37,920 nucleotides of DNA from Cyanobacteriota bacterium erpe_2018_sw_21hr_WHONDRS-SW48-000092_B_bin.40 (GTDB taxonomy: Bacteria > Cyanobacteriota > Vampirovibrionia > Obscuribacterales > Obscuribacteraceae): positions 1 to 37,920 of the forward strand of contig JAUPUU010000455.1 of the NCBI GenBank assembly GCA_030917395.1, in the 5' to 3' direction. Positions 14,617-23,276 of the stretch are shown here, piece by piece. The notes under the pieces are model-generated. The model was not told the DNA's origin. It made no database searches and saw nothing but the letters and a program-made list of their open reading frames with translations. The translations under genes and the position numbers were made by a program. The number at the start of each line of letters is the position of its first letter. The first letter of the stretch is position 1.

Positions 14617-15431
14617 GTCTTTTTCACCTTCTTCAGTACTAGCCAGTTACTTTGTCTATCGGTACGGGAGCGATCCTGGCCAATTGTAATGGTTCTGCCA
14701 GTGGTGGCAGCGCGATACCAGCCTTCGTCCCAGGCGCCCATGTCGAAGTATAATGCTTCGCTTACGCCCAGGGCCGCCAGGTCGTTGTTGAAGGTGCTGA
14801 AGGTAATGGCCTTGTCGCTTTCAAAGATTTTAAAAGTACCCTGTTTAGTCAGTCCAATAGCCCGACGCTGAAACTTACTCTGGTCGCGAAATGTAGCAGG
14901 GCTACCGTTGTGTACAATCAGAAATTGCTGGAAGAGAGAGCCTTTTGCTTTTTGCACTGATTCTAGAAATGCCGCTGAGAGCGTTGTGGCTTTGTTTGTG
15001 GCGAGTAGTTTGCACTGGCCGTTCTCGATTACCATAGCGCCGCCCAGCTCATGATTAATGGCACTGGCGTTGCCGATTACACCATTACTAATGAATACTC
15101 CGTCAACTTTGTTGTCGTGTCTGGTAAAAGCTGCCGGGATGCAAAGAACGATATCGCTATCTGTTGTTGAAGGTCTGGTTATGCAGAATTCGAAGACAAA
15201 GTTACCTTGTGGAAATAGTTGATAGGCAACACCACTTGCTGCTTTGAGGTGCTCAACGCTGATTCCTGTAGTGTCCGTGTTTCCCGTGGATCTTTTGTTT
15301 TGTTTGTTTCCGGTGTTTCCTTTGAACTCTTGGTCGCCGTTGCCATCGGCCGCATGCCCAGGGCAGGCCGCTGTTAAGCAGATTACAAAACTGATTGCCG
15401 TACTGATTACCGTACTGATTACCTTAAACAT
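14613..15431 (-). CDS. Secreted phosphodiester glycosidase-like (NAGPA/DUF2233) protein
   Basis: 272 residues from the ATG at 15429-15431; a TTG six codons upstream is also possible. Signal peptide about 1-27 (ISFVICLTAACPGHA). The core matches the phosphodiester glycosidase (NAGPA/DUF2233) fold: GVFISNGVIGNASAINHELG, GGAMVIENGQC, LIVHNGSPATF, FQRRAIGLTKQGTFKIF and ALYFDMGAWDEGWYR. In family members this last block reads 'DGGGSt' or 'DMGGWDEGWYR'. Characterised relatives uncover mannose-6-phosphate or act on sugar phosphodiesters; the substrate here is unknown. It is four-base coupled to the zinc-ribbon membrane protein. The signal peptide region contains a small repeat (ISTVISTAIS) from a GTAATCAGTACG-type DNA repeat. 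Confidence 0.75.
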   Translation of the reverse strand: MFKVISTVISTAISFVICLTAACPGHAADGNGDQEFKGNTGNKQNKRSTGNTDTTGISVEHLKAASGVAYQLFPQGNFVFEFCITRPSTTDSDIVLCIPAAFTRHDNKVDGVFISNGVIGNASAINHELGGAMVIENGQCKLLATNKATTLSAAFLESVQKAKGSLFQQFLIVHNGSPATFRDQSKFQRRAIGLTKQGTFKIFESDKAITFSTFNNDLAALGVSEALYFDMGAWDEGWYRAATTGRTITIGQDRSRTDRQSNWLVLKKVKKT

Positions 15432-15519
15432 CAAAAGCACTCTGGGCAACTTAAGCGAATGGGCAATCAGTATAGCAGCGGCAGCCTATAGTGATTACTG
15501 GCGCTTATTATTTCGATCT

Positions 15520-16335
15520 TTACTTCTTTTCTGCCACTAAAATCAATTTCTCGGCGCCTAAAGTAAATGGCTCTGGCGCTTCTAGGTCAGTAGATGCCAA
15601 CATTTCTAGTACAGAGAAGCCTGCGCCTTCTAGCATATGACAGAGTTCACCGGCTGTATAAATCCAATGCTTGGCCGTGCGCACTTCTTTCTTGCCATCT
15701 TGGATGTAGGTATACGCCGTTTTTACGGTGCTGCTTTGGCAGTTGTATTGGTTTTCTATGAGCATGTACATATCGCCGACCTGAAGCCATTCTTTCTCGC
15801 CACCATTGACGAGAAAACACTCAGCAATCATGGCCGAGTCAATCACCAGGCGGGCTTTGCTCTTCAAGCTTTTGCCAATAGCTTGTAAAAATTCGTTGGT
15901 GCCGGCGCGATCAAAGTAGCCAAAGCTATTGCCCATGCAGAAAGCGCCGTCATACTCTTGCGGTAATGCCAGTTGGCGCATGTCGCCTTGAATATAATCA
16001 ATTTTGGTTTTGTGTGCCCGAGCTGATTCTTTTGCTTGCTCGATAAATGCTTGAGCGAAATCCACTGCGGTTACTTTGTATTCCATTAGCGACAGAGGCA
16101 GGCTGAGTCTGCCGTTGCCACAAGGTACGTCTAGTAACTTGCTGCCTCGTGGCGCTGAAAGAGTTTCGAGTAAAAAGGCTACTTCTTCTTCGGTTTGTTC
16201 GATAGGAATAGCTCTGCGCCACAGCTCTAGCGACATCCCTTGAAAGAATTCGGCATACCATTGGTTGGCTAATGCTTTTGATTGTTCTTTTGGTTCTTCT
16301 TTTGCTGTTTTAGCTTTTGCTTCTTTTGCTGACAC
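15520..16335 (-). CDS. Class I SAM-dependent methyltransferase
   Basis: About 271 residues. I prefer the GTG at 16333-16335 because GGGAG lies six bases before it; a GTG at 16350 has no ribosome site. The Rossmann methyltransferase motifs are in order: KLLDVPCGNGRLSLPL (motif I), VTAVDFAQAFIEQAK (acidic Asp after strand 2), IDYIQGDMRQLALP (motif II/III), then FDGAF-like EYDGAFCMGNSFGYF (motif IV). The NSFGYF segment is typical of the small-molecule Methyltransf_11/25 type. The C-terminal part is beta-rich (YNCQSSTVKTAYTYIQDGKK). The N terminus is a Lys/Glu-rich extension. The substrate is unknown. It lies 88 bases upstream of the glycosidase-like gene on the same strand. Confidence 0.85.
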   Translation of the reverse strand: MSAKEAKAKTAKEEPKEQSKALANQWYAEFFQGMSLELWRRAIPIEQTEEEVAFLLETLSAPRGSKLLDVPCGNGRLSLPLSLMEYKVTAVDFAQAFIEQAKESARAHKTKIDYIQGDMRQLALPQEYDGAFCMGNSFGYFDRAGTNEFLQAIGKSLKSKARLVIDSAMIAECFLVNGGEKEWLQVGDMYMLIENQYNCQSSTVKTAYTYIQDGKKEVRTAKHWIYTAGELCHMLEGAGFSVLEMLASTDLEAPEPFTLGAEKLILVAEKK

Positions 16336-16474
16336 TGTAGCTCCCGACACTTCCGCGGACTATGGCGATTCCTGTTTGTCAGGAGTATCTATAGCACATT
16401 TGCCATTATGATTGAATCGCGCGGGCTAACCAGGCCGTGGTCTCTGCTTCGTATTTTTTGCGCTTCTAGCGCTT

Positions 16475-17011
16475 CTAGCGCAACTTGAGGCCAAACGACA
16501 GGCCTTCGTCGGCTGCAGGGCGGATAACATGCACACGCAAGTCTAGGGGCGCTTTCTTTAGGACCGTTTTTAGGACGCTGGTGGTGAACCAACCCTGGTT
16601 GAACGACGAGGTATCGGCTAAGAGAATTGCCAGATTGCAGTCGTATTGTTCTGCTTGTTTAATTATGCAATCGGCGATGTCATCGGCCACGATAACTTGA
16701 CTTAGCACCTCGGCATTAGCAAAGTTTCTCACCCTGGCAGCTATTTCTTCGAGGAAGGCACGCGCTTCTCTGGTCTTGCGGTCTTGTTCGCTCAGTCTGC
16801 TGATGGCTTCCATGGGGGTGTAGGCAGGGGTGTCGAGCACATTGTTTTCTATAACGTGCAAGAGAACTATGGTCTCGAATGGCAAGTCTTTATTGGCAAA
16901 GAGTATGTCTTGCACGGTTTCGCCATAGTCGAAGCTTTTAATTGGAACCAAAAGCCTGATTGTGCTTTCAGTTCGATTGTTATTGCTGTTGCTGGTGTTT
17001 TCTGCGTTCAT
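16475..17011 (-). CDS. Universal stress protein (UspA)-family protein
   Basis: 178 residues. After a disordered Asn/Ser-rich start (MNAENTSNSNNNRTES), the fold begins with IRLLVPIKSFDYGETV, then ETIVLLHVIE, a long helix ISRLSEQDRKTREARAFLEE, and 'QVIVADDIADCIIKQAEQYD / CNLAILLADT'. This is the UspA alpha/beta order. The ATP-binding G-x2-G-x9-G-(S/T) loop is not intact: the expected region reads DTSSFNQGWFTTSVLKTVLK, so this may be the non-nucleotide-binding type. It starts 36 bases after the SulP gene, a pairing I know from SulP-Usp fusions, and so may have regulated that transporter. Confidence 0.8.
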   Translation of the reverse strand: MNAENTSNSNNNRTESTIRLLVPIKSFDYGETVQDILFANKDLPFETIVLLHVIENNVLDTPAYTPMEAISRLSEQDRKTREARAFLEEIAARVRNFANAEVLSQVIVADDIADCIIKQAEQYDCNLAILLADTSSFNQGWFTTSVLKTVLKKAPLDLRVHVIRPAADEGLSFGLKLR

Positions 17012-17047
17012 TACCTTGCCTCAATCGCTGTCTATATGTCTACTTCG

Positions 17048-18595
17048 TCAGTCGTGAACTTGCGGCCTCCTGCCAAATAAGTACGGCAGCTTTAGGCTCC
17101 TCTTTAGCTCCGGCTGTTTGGATGAAGCACTGCCAGCGGTGCTCCAGTCGATTACCAGCATTTCTCGATGCTCCATTTCCCATTCCATAAACATTTGCAG
17201 TACGGCATGATCGAGGTATGTCACTTCTTCTAAGTGAACATGCAGTTCTGCCTTATCTTTTATCTCTTCCATTAAACTAAGCAGGTATGGAATGTGGGCG
17301 AATGTGGCTGCCCCAGAGAGTTTTAGCGTGTATATGCCCCGATCGTTTGGCTGTATCAAGGTTGCTTTCAGATGCATTAGTCTGTATAGCTCTTTGGCAA
17401 TGGCGACAACTAGTCCGATTACAACTCCAGTGAAGAGATTGGTGGCGAGAATGGCAATCACTGTCAATGCCAGTAGTATTTTTTCTTCCCTGGGATAGTC
17501 CACAATTGTTTTTTTGATCTCGGCAACCATGCGCACGCCGATGAAAACCAGAATGGCAGCCAGGGCGCAGGTGGGAATGTATTCGAGTAAGCGAGGGAAG
17601 AGAATGGCAGCTATTAGCATTAGCCAGCCGTGTACCAGGTTGGGAATTTTCGTTGTGGCACCGCTTTGCCTGTTGGCTGAGCTGCGTAAAAGTACTCCAG
17701 CAATAGGGAGGCCGCAGATCAGTCCGCTTAGTGCGTTACCCGCGCCCTGGGCGATCAGCTCGCGGTCGTAGTTGAAGCGCTCCTGTCCATTGCTTGCGGT
17801 CTCAAGGGCTTTAACGGTTATGGTGGTTTGGGCGCTGACGACGAATGTTAGCGTAATAGCCGAGAGCCAGATTGCTGGGTCGATAAATTGCTTGAAGTAG
17901 TCGGGTGTATTGTGCAGCCAGGTTATGCCCAGGTCGGCAGGTAGTTGCACTTTTTGCACACCCAGGTGCATCAGTTCGGCGGCTAGCGCTGCAATTACTA
18001 TTGCAACTAGGGCCGGTGGCAATATTTTGGCTATTGGAAGTTTTAGCTTTGACCAGCCGTAGGCAATAGAAATCGAGGCCAGGCCCAGTAGTGCTGCGCT
18101 GTGGTTAATGCCGGCAATGAAAGCCTGAGGAATCATTAGCAGGTTGGCAAAGCCGGTTTCTTTTGGGGCATCATCAAGCATGATGTGGAATTGCGAGAAG
18201 ATAATTAGCAGCCCCATGCCTATTAACATGCCGCTCACTACTGCCGGTGATACCGCACGAAACCAGCGCGACTGCTTGCTTAGACCGATTGCCAGTTGTA
18301 GCAAGCCGGCAATTAGGACAATTGGGCCAAGGGCGGCCAGGCCATGTTTGTGTAACATCTCGGCAACAAGAGCGCCGATGCCGGCGTCTGGTCCTGATAC
18401 CAGGGTGGGTCAGCGTGATAGGCCTCCGGTTATTACTGCGCCTATAAAGCCAGAGAAGAGGCCGATTTCTGCTGGTACACCAGCAGCAATGGCAACGCCA
18501 ATGTTCAGCGGTAGAGCAACGAGCAGTAGTAAGACCGCTGCAGAAAGTTCTTTTGAGAGTTTTGGTTGTGAGGGTGTGGCTGGGTTCGATGGCAT
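17048..18595 (-). pseudogene. SulP/SLC26-family anion transporter, interrupted by one in-frame TGA
   Basis: The frame from the ATG at 18593-18595 (GGAG 11 bases upstream) to 17048 is 516 codons, the normal SulP length, broken only by TGA at 18410-18412 (codon 62). Before it: ELSAAVLLLLVALPLNIGVA and FSGFIGAVITGGLSR. After it, in the same frame: PTLVSGPDAGIGAL, a long transmembrane domain, and a C-terminal STAS domain (LKLSGAATFAHIPYLLSLME...VTYLDHAVLQMF). The family usually reads 'S-x-S-P-x-x-V-S-G-P' here, so TGA stands where Ser is expected; TCA to TGA is one base. The rest is intact. Options are a recent nonsense mutation, a sequencing error or readthrough. Substrate (sulfate, bicarbonate or other) is not predictable. 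Confidence 0.82.
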
Positions 18596-18777
18596 GCAGT
18601 CGTTGTCTCCAATGGCAGCGGCTGTGCTTCTCCGACGCGGCAGATAAGCGATAGGTTCAGTTTTAAATTTCCTGATACTTCCATTAAAGACCACTAAGCT
18701 GTCTATTCTCTTTCAACTTGCCTTGTAAGACTTTTTTGGGGTACTGTAGTACTTAGGAATCTGTGGTCGTCTACCGT

Positions 18778-19647
18778 ATGGTGACAGCTATGAACAGGAA
18801 TCCATTCATTTCTTTGTCTTGTGCTGTGCTGCTGTTTGTCAGTACAGCCTTTGAGCAGCCCAGAGCCAACGCTGCTATGACAGTTTCACCAATGATTGTT
18901 TTGTCACTTAGTGGCGACATGTTCAATCAGTCTAGGGTTTACTTGAGCAAGGTTGGCCTGCGGGTCACTTGTAAGCAGGGCTATGCTCTTTGGCTTGCTG
19001 ATGAGCCTGAGAATGTTTGGATGGTGAATCCAGACAATAAAACTTATTTGCTTCTGCCTTTCGAAAAGTACGCCAAAGATGAGCAGGCTGAGTATGGGCC
19101 GAATCGCTGTATTTTTAGAGATCCACCCGAGGTCGAACATCTCGCTGGTTCTGATATGAAACTGCGTTTGCGTCGCTATACAAATTATTTGCCAGGAACT
19201 AATTTGAAGGCACCCGACTTCGCTAAGTTAAAACGCACTCGCCGTGAAGCGGAGGTGGTTTATATCGATGAGCAGCCCATTCCCACAGCCGTGAAAAGGC
19301 ATTGGTGTGCTTTGATTGGGCTCACTGGTGATGAACTGCGGACGCCTTCTTCTTCTTCTTCTTTAGATACTGCGACTTCCTCAAGGCGTGCGCCGAAGGG
19401 GCTACCTGTTGGCCTGGGGCGCCGTGTAATTAAAAAGTGGTGGGGTCAGAAGAAGTTTTCTGGTACCAGTGATAAATGGATTCAAATCATTGAATTGAAG
19501 GCCTTTGCCAAACAGCCTTTAGACAACAAGTTCTATGCCAAGCCTGTGGGGTACAAGGCCGCCAAAGACAAAACCTCGCTTTATCTTTCCGGTGATGGAG
19601 TGATTAAGCACGAAGATATTGAAGACTTTTTTCAACGTAAGCTCTGA
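18778..19647 (+). CDS. Secreted protein of unknown function, related to the 3283-4050 product
   Basis: 289 residues from the ATG at 18778; GTG at 18763 and ATG at 18790 are alternatives, and none has a good ribosome site. Signal peptide (from 18790) FISLSCAVLLFVSTAFEQ with cleavage near RANA. The mature domain opens with SRVYLSKVGLRVTCKQGYAL, then NVWMVNPDNKTYLLLPFEKY, a 'protein-marks-surface' beta layout that recalls LolA-like or DUF4412 exported proteins. Near the C terminus FYAKPVGYKAAKD matches FVAPVGYKKATD in the protein at 3283-4050, which also has a similar N-terminal block. A Ser-rich insert (TPSSSSSLDTATSS) interrupts the middle. No catalytic residues are recognisable. It is divergent from the SulP gene. 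Confidence 0.65.
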   Translation: MVTAMNRNPFISLSCAVLLFVSTAFEQPRANAAMTVSPMIVLSLSGDMFNQSRVYLSKVGLRVTCKQGYALWLADEPENVWMVNPDNKTYLLLPFEKYAKDEQAEYGPNRCIFRDPPEVEHLAGSDMKLRLRRYTNYLPGTNLKAPDFAKLKRTRREAEVVYIDEQPIPTAVKRHWCALIGLTGDELRTPSSSSSLDTATSSRRAPKGLPVGLGRRVIKKWWGQKKFSGTSDKWIQIIELKAFAKQPLDNKFYAKPVGYKAAKDKTSLYLSGDGVIKHEDIEDFFQRKL

Positions 19648-19731
19648 GCTGATATTACCGCTGGCAGCTACTTGCTAGTAGATTCTTTCTCGTAATTTTT
19701 TCTAGCAGATTCTTGCGCCCGTTGCCTGTAG

Positions 19732-20973
19732 TTAGATGGTAGTTATCTCTCTAGCTTTCTTACTCACTTCTTCGTATTCTTTAACTCGGCCCTGTTTGTA
19801 GAGCATGCGGCCGTATGTCTCTAGCAAATCTTTTAGCTCTTTGTCTTTGCTTTTTAGAACATTTTCTTTGATTTCTATCGCTTCTTTTAGCAGTGGCTCT
19901 GCCTCTTGTACATGGCCGAGATTGTATTCAACTGTTGCTAGTGCGCATAGACTTTGGGCCAGCTCTTTTTCATTGCCTTGTGGACTTTTTCTAGAGATGG
20001 CGAGAGCTTGCTTTAGTTTAGCGAGGGCGTCGCTATGTTCTTCTATCAGCCTGTCTTGTCCGGCATACTGAACAAGCAGAGGCACTAGTTTGATGCTGTC
20101 TGGGTTTGCTTTGCTTTCTTTTTCGATTTGCTCGTCAATGTCAGCCATTTTGATCAAGGCTTCTTCTTTGCGCAAGTGAAATGCTTTGTCTTTTTCGGTG
20201 GTGTTGTCTTTGTGTCCAACTTCAGTGCCACCAGCGGTTGTATATGATTGGCCCATGTTAAAGCGTTCGCCGTTCCAAATATAGAAGTTTTTGTCGTGTT
20301 CGTCTTTGAAGCCAGCGTTAAAACTTAGCTTGAGAGGCGCCTCGACTCCTTCTGGTAATGGCTTGAATGGTGCCGCTCTTTTGACACCAATCACAGCTAA
20401 GCGATCGGCATTTTTGTCGCCGGAAGATTTATCAATTGAGACTTTTCCCAGGCTGCCATCTTTGTTGATTTCGTAACTGAGGCCGACTTGCATAAACAAA
20501 AGCCGCTTGGGCACCCACCAAGCGGCATGAATGCGTTTGAAAACTTCGTTGCTGTAAGGGTTTAAATCTACGCCATTGGCAGTGACACCCCGTTGGCAGG
20601 GCAGAGTAAAAGTTATTTCCAGGGATGTTTCACCAGCAGGCAGTGGCGGAAAGGGTGCTGCTTTTTGAATGGTTGCAATTGCCAGTTGGTCTACAGCTGG
20701 ATCTGCCGTTGGTTCTTTTACTTTCACTGCACTTATTGTGCCAGTCTTTCCTACTGTGAAAGTAACTGAAACGCTATTGACAGTGGTTTTTGCTGGGGGC
20801 GTCCACTTGATTTTATTCTGTACCAGTTTCATGTAAGGTGCAAAATCTTTCTTTGTCGGTGCGGCAACGGCTGGCGAAACGCCTATTGTTTCAACGCCGC
20901 TAGCGCAGTAAGCGATTGTCAGGCATAAAGATGTGGTTAGGAATGCCGCGGGTTTGAATGGCAGTTTGTGCAC
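19732..20973 (-). CDS. Secreted protein with two TonB-C-like domains and TPRs
   Basis: 413 residues; GTG start at 20973 with AAGG about 11 bases upstream. Signal peptide about 1-38 (FKPAAFLTTSLCLTIAYCAS). Two tandem TonB C-terminal-like units follow: YMKLVQNKIKWTPPAKTTVN with SVTFTVGKTGTISAVKVKEP and 'AIQKAAPFPPLP'; then 'FKRIHAAWWVPKRLLFMQVG' with SYEINKDGSLGKVSIDKSSG and VKRAAPFKPLPEG. The pattern 'W.p......V.f.i...G.i..v.i..sSg....D..A...i..aaPF.PlP' is that family's. The C-terminal third has about three TPR units (SLCALATVEYNLGHVQEAEP). With no membrane anchor beyond the signal, it is a periplasmic or surface scaffold rather than a classical TonB. It is convergent with the preceding gene. 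Confidence 0.78.
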   Translation of the reverse strand: MHKLPFKPAAFLTTSLCLTIAYCASGVETIGVSPAVAAPTKKDFAPYMKLVQNKIKWTPPAKTTVNSVSVTFTVGKTGTISAVKVKEPTADPAVDQLAIATIQKAAPFPPLPAGETSLEITFTLPCQRGVTANGVDLNPYSNEVFKRIHAAWWVPKRLLFMQVGLSYEINKDGSLGKVSIDKSSGDKNADRLAVIGVKRAAPFKPLPEGVEAPLKLSFNAGFKDEHDKNFYIWNGERFNMGQSYTTAGGTEVGHKDNTTEKDKAFHLRKEEALIKMADIDEQIEKESKANPDSIKLVPLLVQYAGQDRLIEEHSDALAKLKQALAISRKSPQGNEKELAQSLCALATVEYNLGHVQEAEPLLKEAIEIKENVLKSKDKELKDLLETYGRMLYKQGRVKEYEEVSKKAREITTI

Positions 20974-21041
20974 AGAATTTGGACCTTATGTATTTGAAGG
21001 GGCGATTTAATTTGAGTTGCAGAGCTATTTGCATTGAAAAG

Positions 21042-22379
21042 TTATTTTGGCTGAGAAACAGTGAGCGTAATTGTAGTGCCCTGGCCTTTTTCTGATTCGA
21101 TTGCAATCTGACAAGGATAGAAGCAGCGAATTAGCTCTACTCTTTCGCGCATGCCCTCTAAGCCCATGCTATGCGAGCCATCAGCCTCAAGGCGCACTTG
21201 GGCAGCGTCAAAGCCAGCGCCGTTGTCTGTAACTTTAAATGTGCTGATGCCGTGAGAGGAGGCGCGGATGTCGACTGTAACGGTCGAGGCACCAGCGTGT
21301 TTCTCAATATTGTTGAGACTTTCTTGAATTACTCTAAATATGTGCAGGCTAACTAAGTCGGGATATTTTGGCAGCTCGCCGCTGAATTTGAAATCGATTG
21401 TCAATCCGGTGCGCCTGGAAATGCGTTCGAGTAGATCTTCAACTCCTACTTGCAAACCCCATTCTTGCAATTGTCTTGGCGAGTATTCGTTGACGATGTC
21501 TCGCAGTTGTACGACTACTTCGTCGACAATCTCGATAGTCTCTTCGGCTGAGAGCTTCTTGTCGCCTGACAAGTAGCGCTTGAGCATCATTAAGTCGGCG
21601 ATGACACTGTCGTGTAAGTCGCGCGCCAACTGGTTTTTCAGTTCTTCTTGCTGATTGAGAAGCTTGAAAAGCAGATTGTTTTTTTCAATCTCTAATTGCT
21701 TTTCTAAGGTGGGCAGAATTTTTTCAGGAAATGGTTTGCTGCGAACGCGCTCTTTGCCCACGGCTAATTCGTCGATAAGATGTTCGACAAAACGACAAGT
21801 TTGCTCAGCGTTGAGCTTCATACCTTCGTGCTTCCAGGCCATCCCGCTGCCGCTGCCACTAGCATTGCCGCCACGGGTCTCAACGTATAAAAATTTACCG
21901 CGATAGCGCGAACCAAATTCGCTCATGGTAATGTGCGGCACTTCTTTGTCTGGTACGACGAAAAATTCAATCAGTCCTTTGGTCGCCCTGACCGAAAGAA
22001 CATTGCCGCCGCCCGAGACTTTCCAGCGGCTGTAAAAAGATGGGCTGTTTTTGTTTTGCAGGTTTCTTTGTTCAGCGCGAGGTAACCAGTTTGTTGGTTC
22101 TGGCACTCTTTGGGGATCGCTGACGGTCAAATGCAAATTAGGCATTGACTCAGACAAGGTTCGGATATATTGACCGGCATGGTTTCTAAGAGCTTTTGAT
22201 AGTTCTTCTGCTTGTTTTTGTAGGTACTCACCATTTACTTCATCGCTGATGGCTTGCTGTTCAGTAAATCGTTTCTGGTTTTCAGAGTTTTGTCGCGCCT
22301 TTACGCCTGGCAGAATACCTTCTTCGGGTAGATCCTGACCTGATTGGGCGCGAAAAAATTGTTTGAGAAAGTCATTCAT
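21042..22379 (-). CDS. Soluble NarL-type sensor histidine kinase
   Basis: 445 residues, no membrane segment. The kinase core is HisKA_3 plus HATPase_c: LARDLHDSVIADLMMLKRYL with phospho-accepting His256, IFRVIQESLNNIEKHAGAS (N box, Asn356), VTDNGAGFD (385-391) and MGLEGMRERVEL (405-416). The first 230 residues hold the sensor, which I do not recognise: a coiled-coil-like start and a beta-rich part with GGGNVLSVRATKGLIEFFVV and FLYVETRGGNASGSGSGMAW. The signal is therefore cytoplasmic or comes from a partner. It lies 14 bases after the response-regulator gene on the same strand and is clearly its partner. A divergent operon begins 227 bases upstream of the pair. Confidence 0.88.
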   Translation of the reverse strand: MNDFLKQFFRAQSGQDLPEEGILPGVKARQNSENQKRFTEQQAISDEVNGEYLQKQAEELSKALRNHAGQYIRTLSESMPNLHLTVSDPQRVPEPTNWLPRAEQRNLQNKNSPSFYSRWKVSGGGNVLSVRATKGLIEFFVVPDKEVPHITMSEFGSRYRGKFLYVETRGGNASGSGSGMAWKHEGMKLNAEQTCRFVEHLIDELAVGKERVRSKPFPEKILPTLEKQLEIEKNNLLFKLLNQQEELKNQLARDLHDSVIADLMMLKRYLSGDKKLSAEETIEIVDEVVVQLRDIVNEYSPRQLQEWGLQVGVEDLLERISRRTGLTIDFKFSGELPKYPDLVSLHIFRVIQESLNNIEKHAGASTVTVDIRASSHGISTFKVTDNGAGFDAAQVRLEADGSHSMGLEGMRERVELIRCFYPCQIAIESEKGQGTTITLTVSQPK

Positions 22380-22393
22380 CTTGAATCAGGTGC

Positions 22394-23050
22394 TCAATTT
22401 TCCATGTCAACGCTGCCGAAGCCATTTTGTACAGCCCAGGCAATTAATTGCTCGCGGGTTTCTAGGCCGAGTTTCAGCAGCAGTGTTTCGCATTGTTTGC
22501 GGGCTGTTGCTACGGAGGTGAAGCGATGATCGGCGATGTCTTGGTATTTCATGCCGCGGCCGAGCATGGTTAATACTTCCATCTCTGCTCTGGTGATCTT
22601 TTTGTAGGTCTTGGTTACTTCGTCTGAAATCAGACCAGTTTGTCCAGAAAGTACTGCTTGAATTGTCTCGGCAACTTTTGCCACACGTTCAGATTTGAGC
22701 AGGTAGGCTGAAACGCCCATGGCTAAAACTGATTGGATGAAGGCCATGCGGCTTTCGGCCGAAAAGATTATCAACTTGGTATGCTCACCGGCTGCCTCTC
22801 TGAAGGCTTCTATTGTCGCCTTGGGGCCCATTGAGCCAGGTAGGTGCAAATCTAACACGGTGACATCTGGTTGATGTTGGCGCATCAACCTAAGGCCCTC
22901 ATCGCTTGTGCTGGCTGTTCCTACTACCGTCAGGCCTGGAACGTGGGAGAGGCCAAGAAATAGGCCGTCCATAGTTGCATGGTGGTCTTCTACTATTAGC
23001 ACTTTTGCCAGTGCAGTTTCGGGCAGGTCTGTGTTCTGGGTGTTGGGCAT
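22394..23050 (-). CDS. NarL/FixJ-type response regulator
   Basis: 218 residues. The receiver domain (about 16-135) has KVLIVEDHHATMDGL (Glu21, Asp22), TVLDLHLPGSMGP with phospho-accepting Asp67, IIFSAES (Ser97) and AYLLKSE (Lys119). A LuxR-type HTH follows near 151-215: ITRAEMEVLTMLGRGMKYQD then IADHRFTSVATARKQCETLL. This domain binds DNA as a dimer after phosphorylation. It is the first gene of the pair with the kinase downstream. Its start (ATG 23050) faces the divergent MshEN/TPR operon at 23277 across 226 bases, so that operon is a natural target (inference). Confidence 0.92.
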   Translation of the reverse strand: MPNTQNTDLPETALAKVLIVEDHHATMDGLFLGLSHVPGLTVVGTASTSDEGLRLMRQHQPDVTVLDLHLPGSMGPKATIEAFREAAGEHTKLIIFSAESRMAFIQSVLAMGVSAYLLKSERVAKVAETIQAVLSGQTGLISDEVTKTYKKITRAEMEVLTMLGRGMKYQDIADHRFTSVATARKQCETLLLKLGLETREQLIAWAVQNGFGSVDMEN

Positions 23051-23276
23051 TGCTGATAAATGTTCATGGGGGTTGCTAACATCTCCTATCTACCCTCTCT
23101 AATCGTTTAATATAGAGTTGCTATTTAATCTGGGGCAGGAGTTGCCAGCTCTTATGCCAATTGTGCAAAACATTGCAACAGCAATGGGCGCTAAGAGTTA
23201 GAGAGGCCTCCTGTGGGGGAACGTATTGCTATAGTTCATATATGTATTTGGAGCTGGGAGTAGACCGAGGGAAGCC

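Noticed and set aside
18390..18412. Selenocysteine at the SulP TGA, with a small CTGGT/ACCAG stem just after it
   Set aside because: The stem lies in the conserved VSGP coding segment and its loop does not show the usual bacterial SECIS features. The family has Ser, not Cys, at this position, so a nonsense change is simpler.
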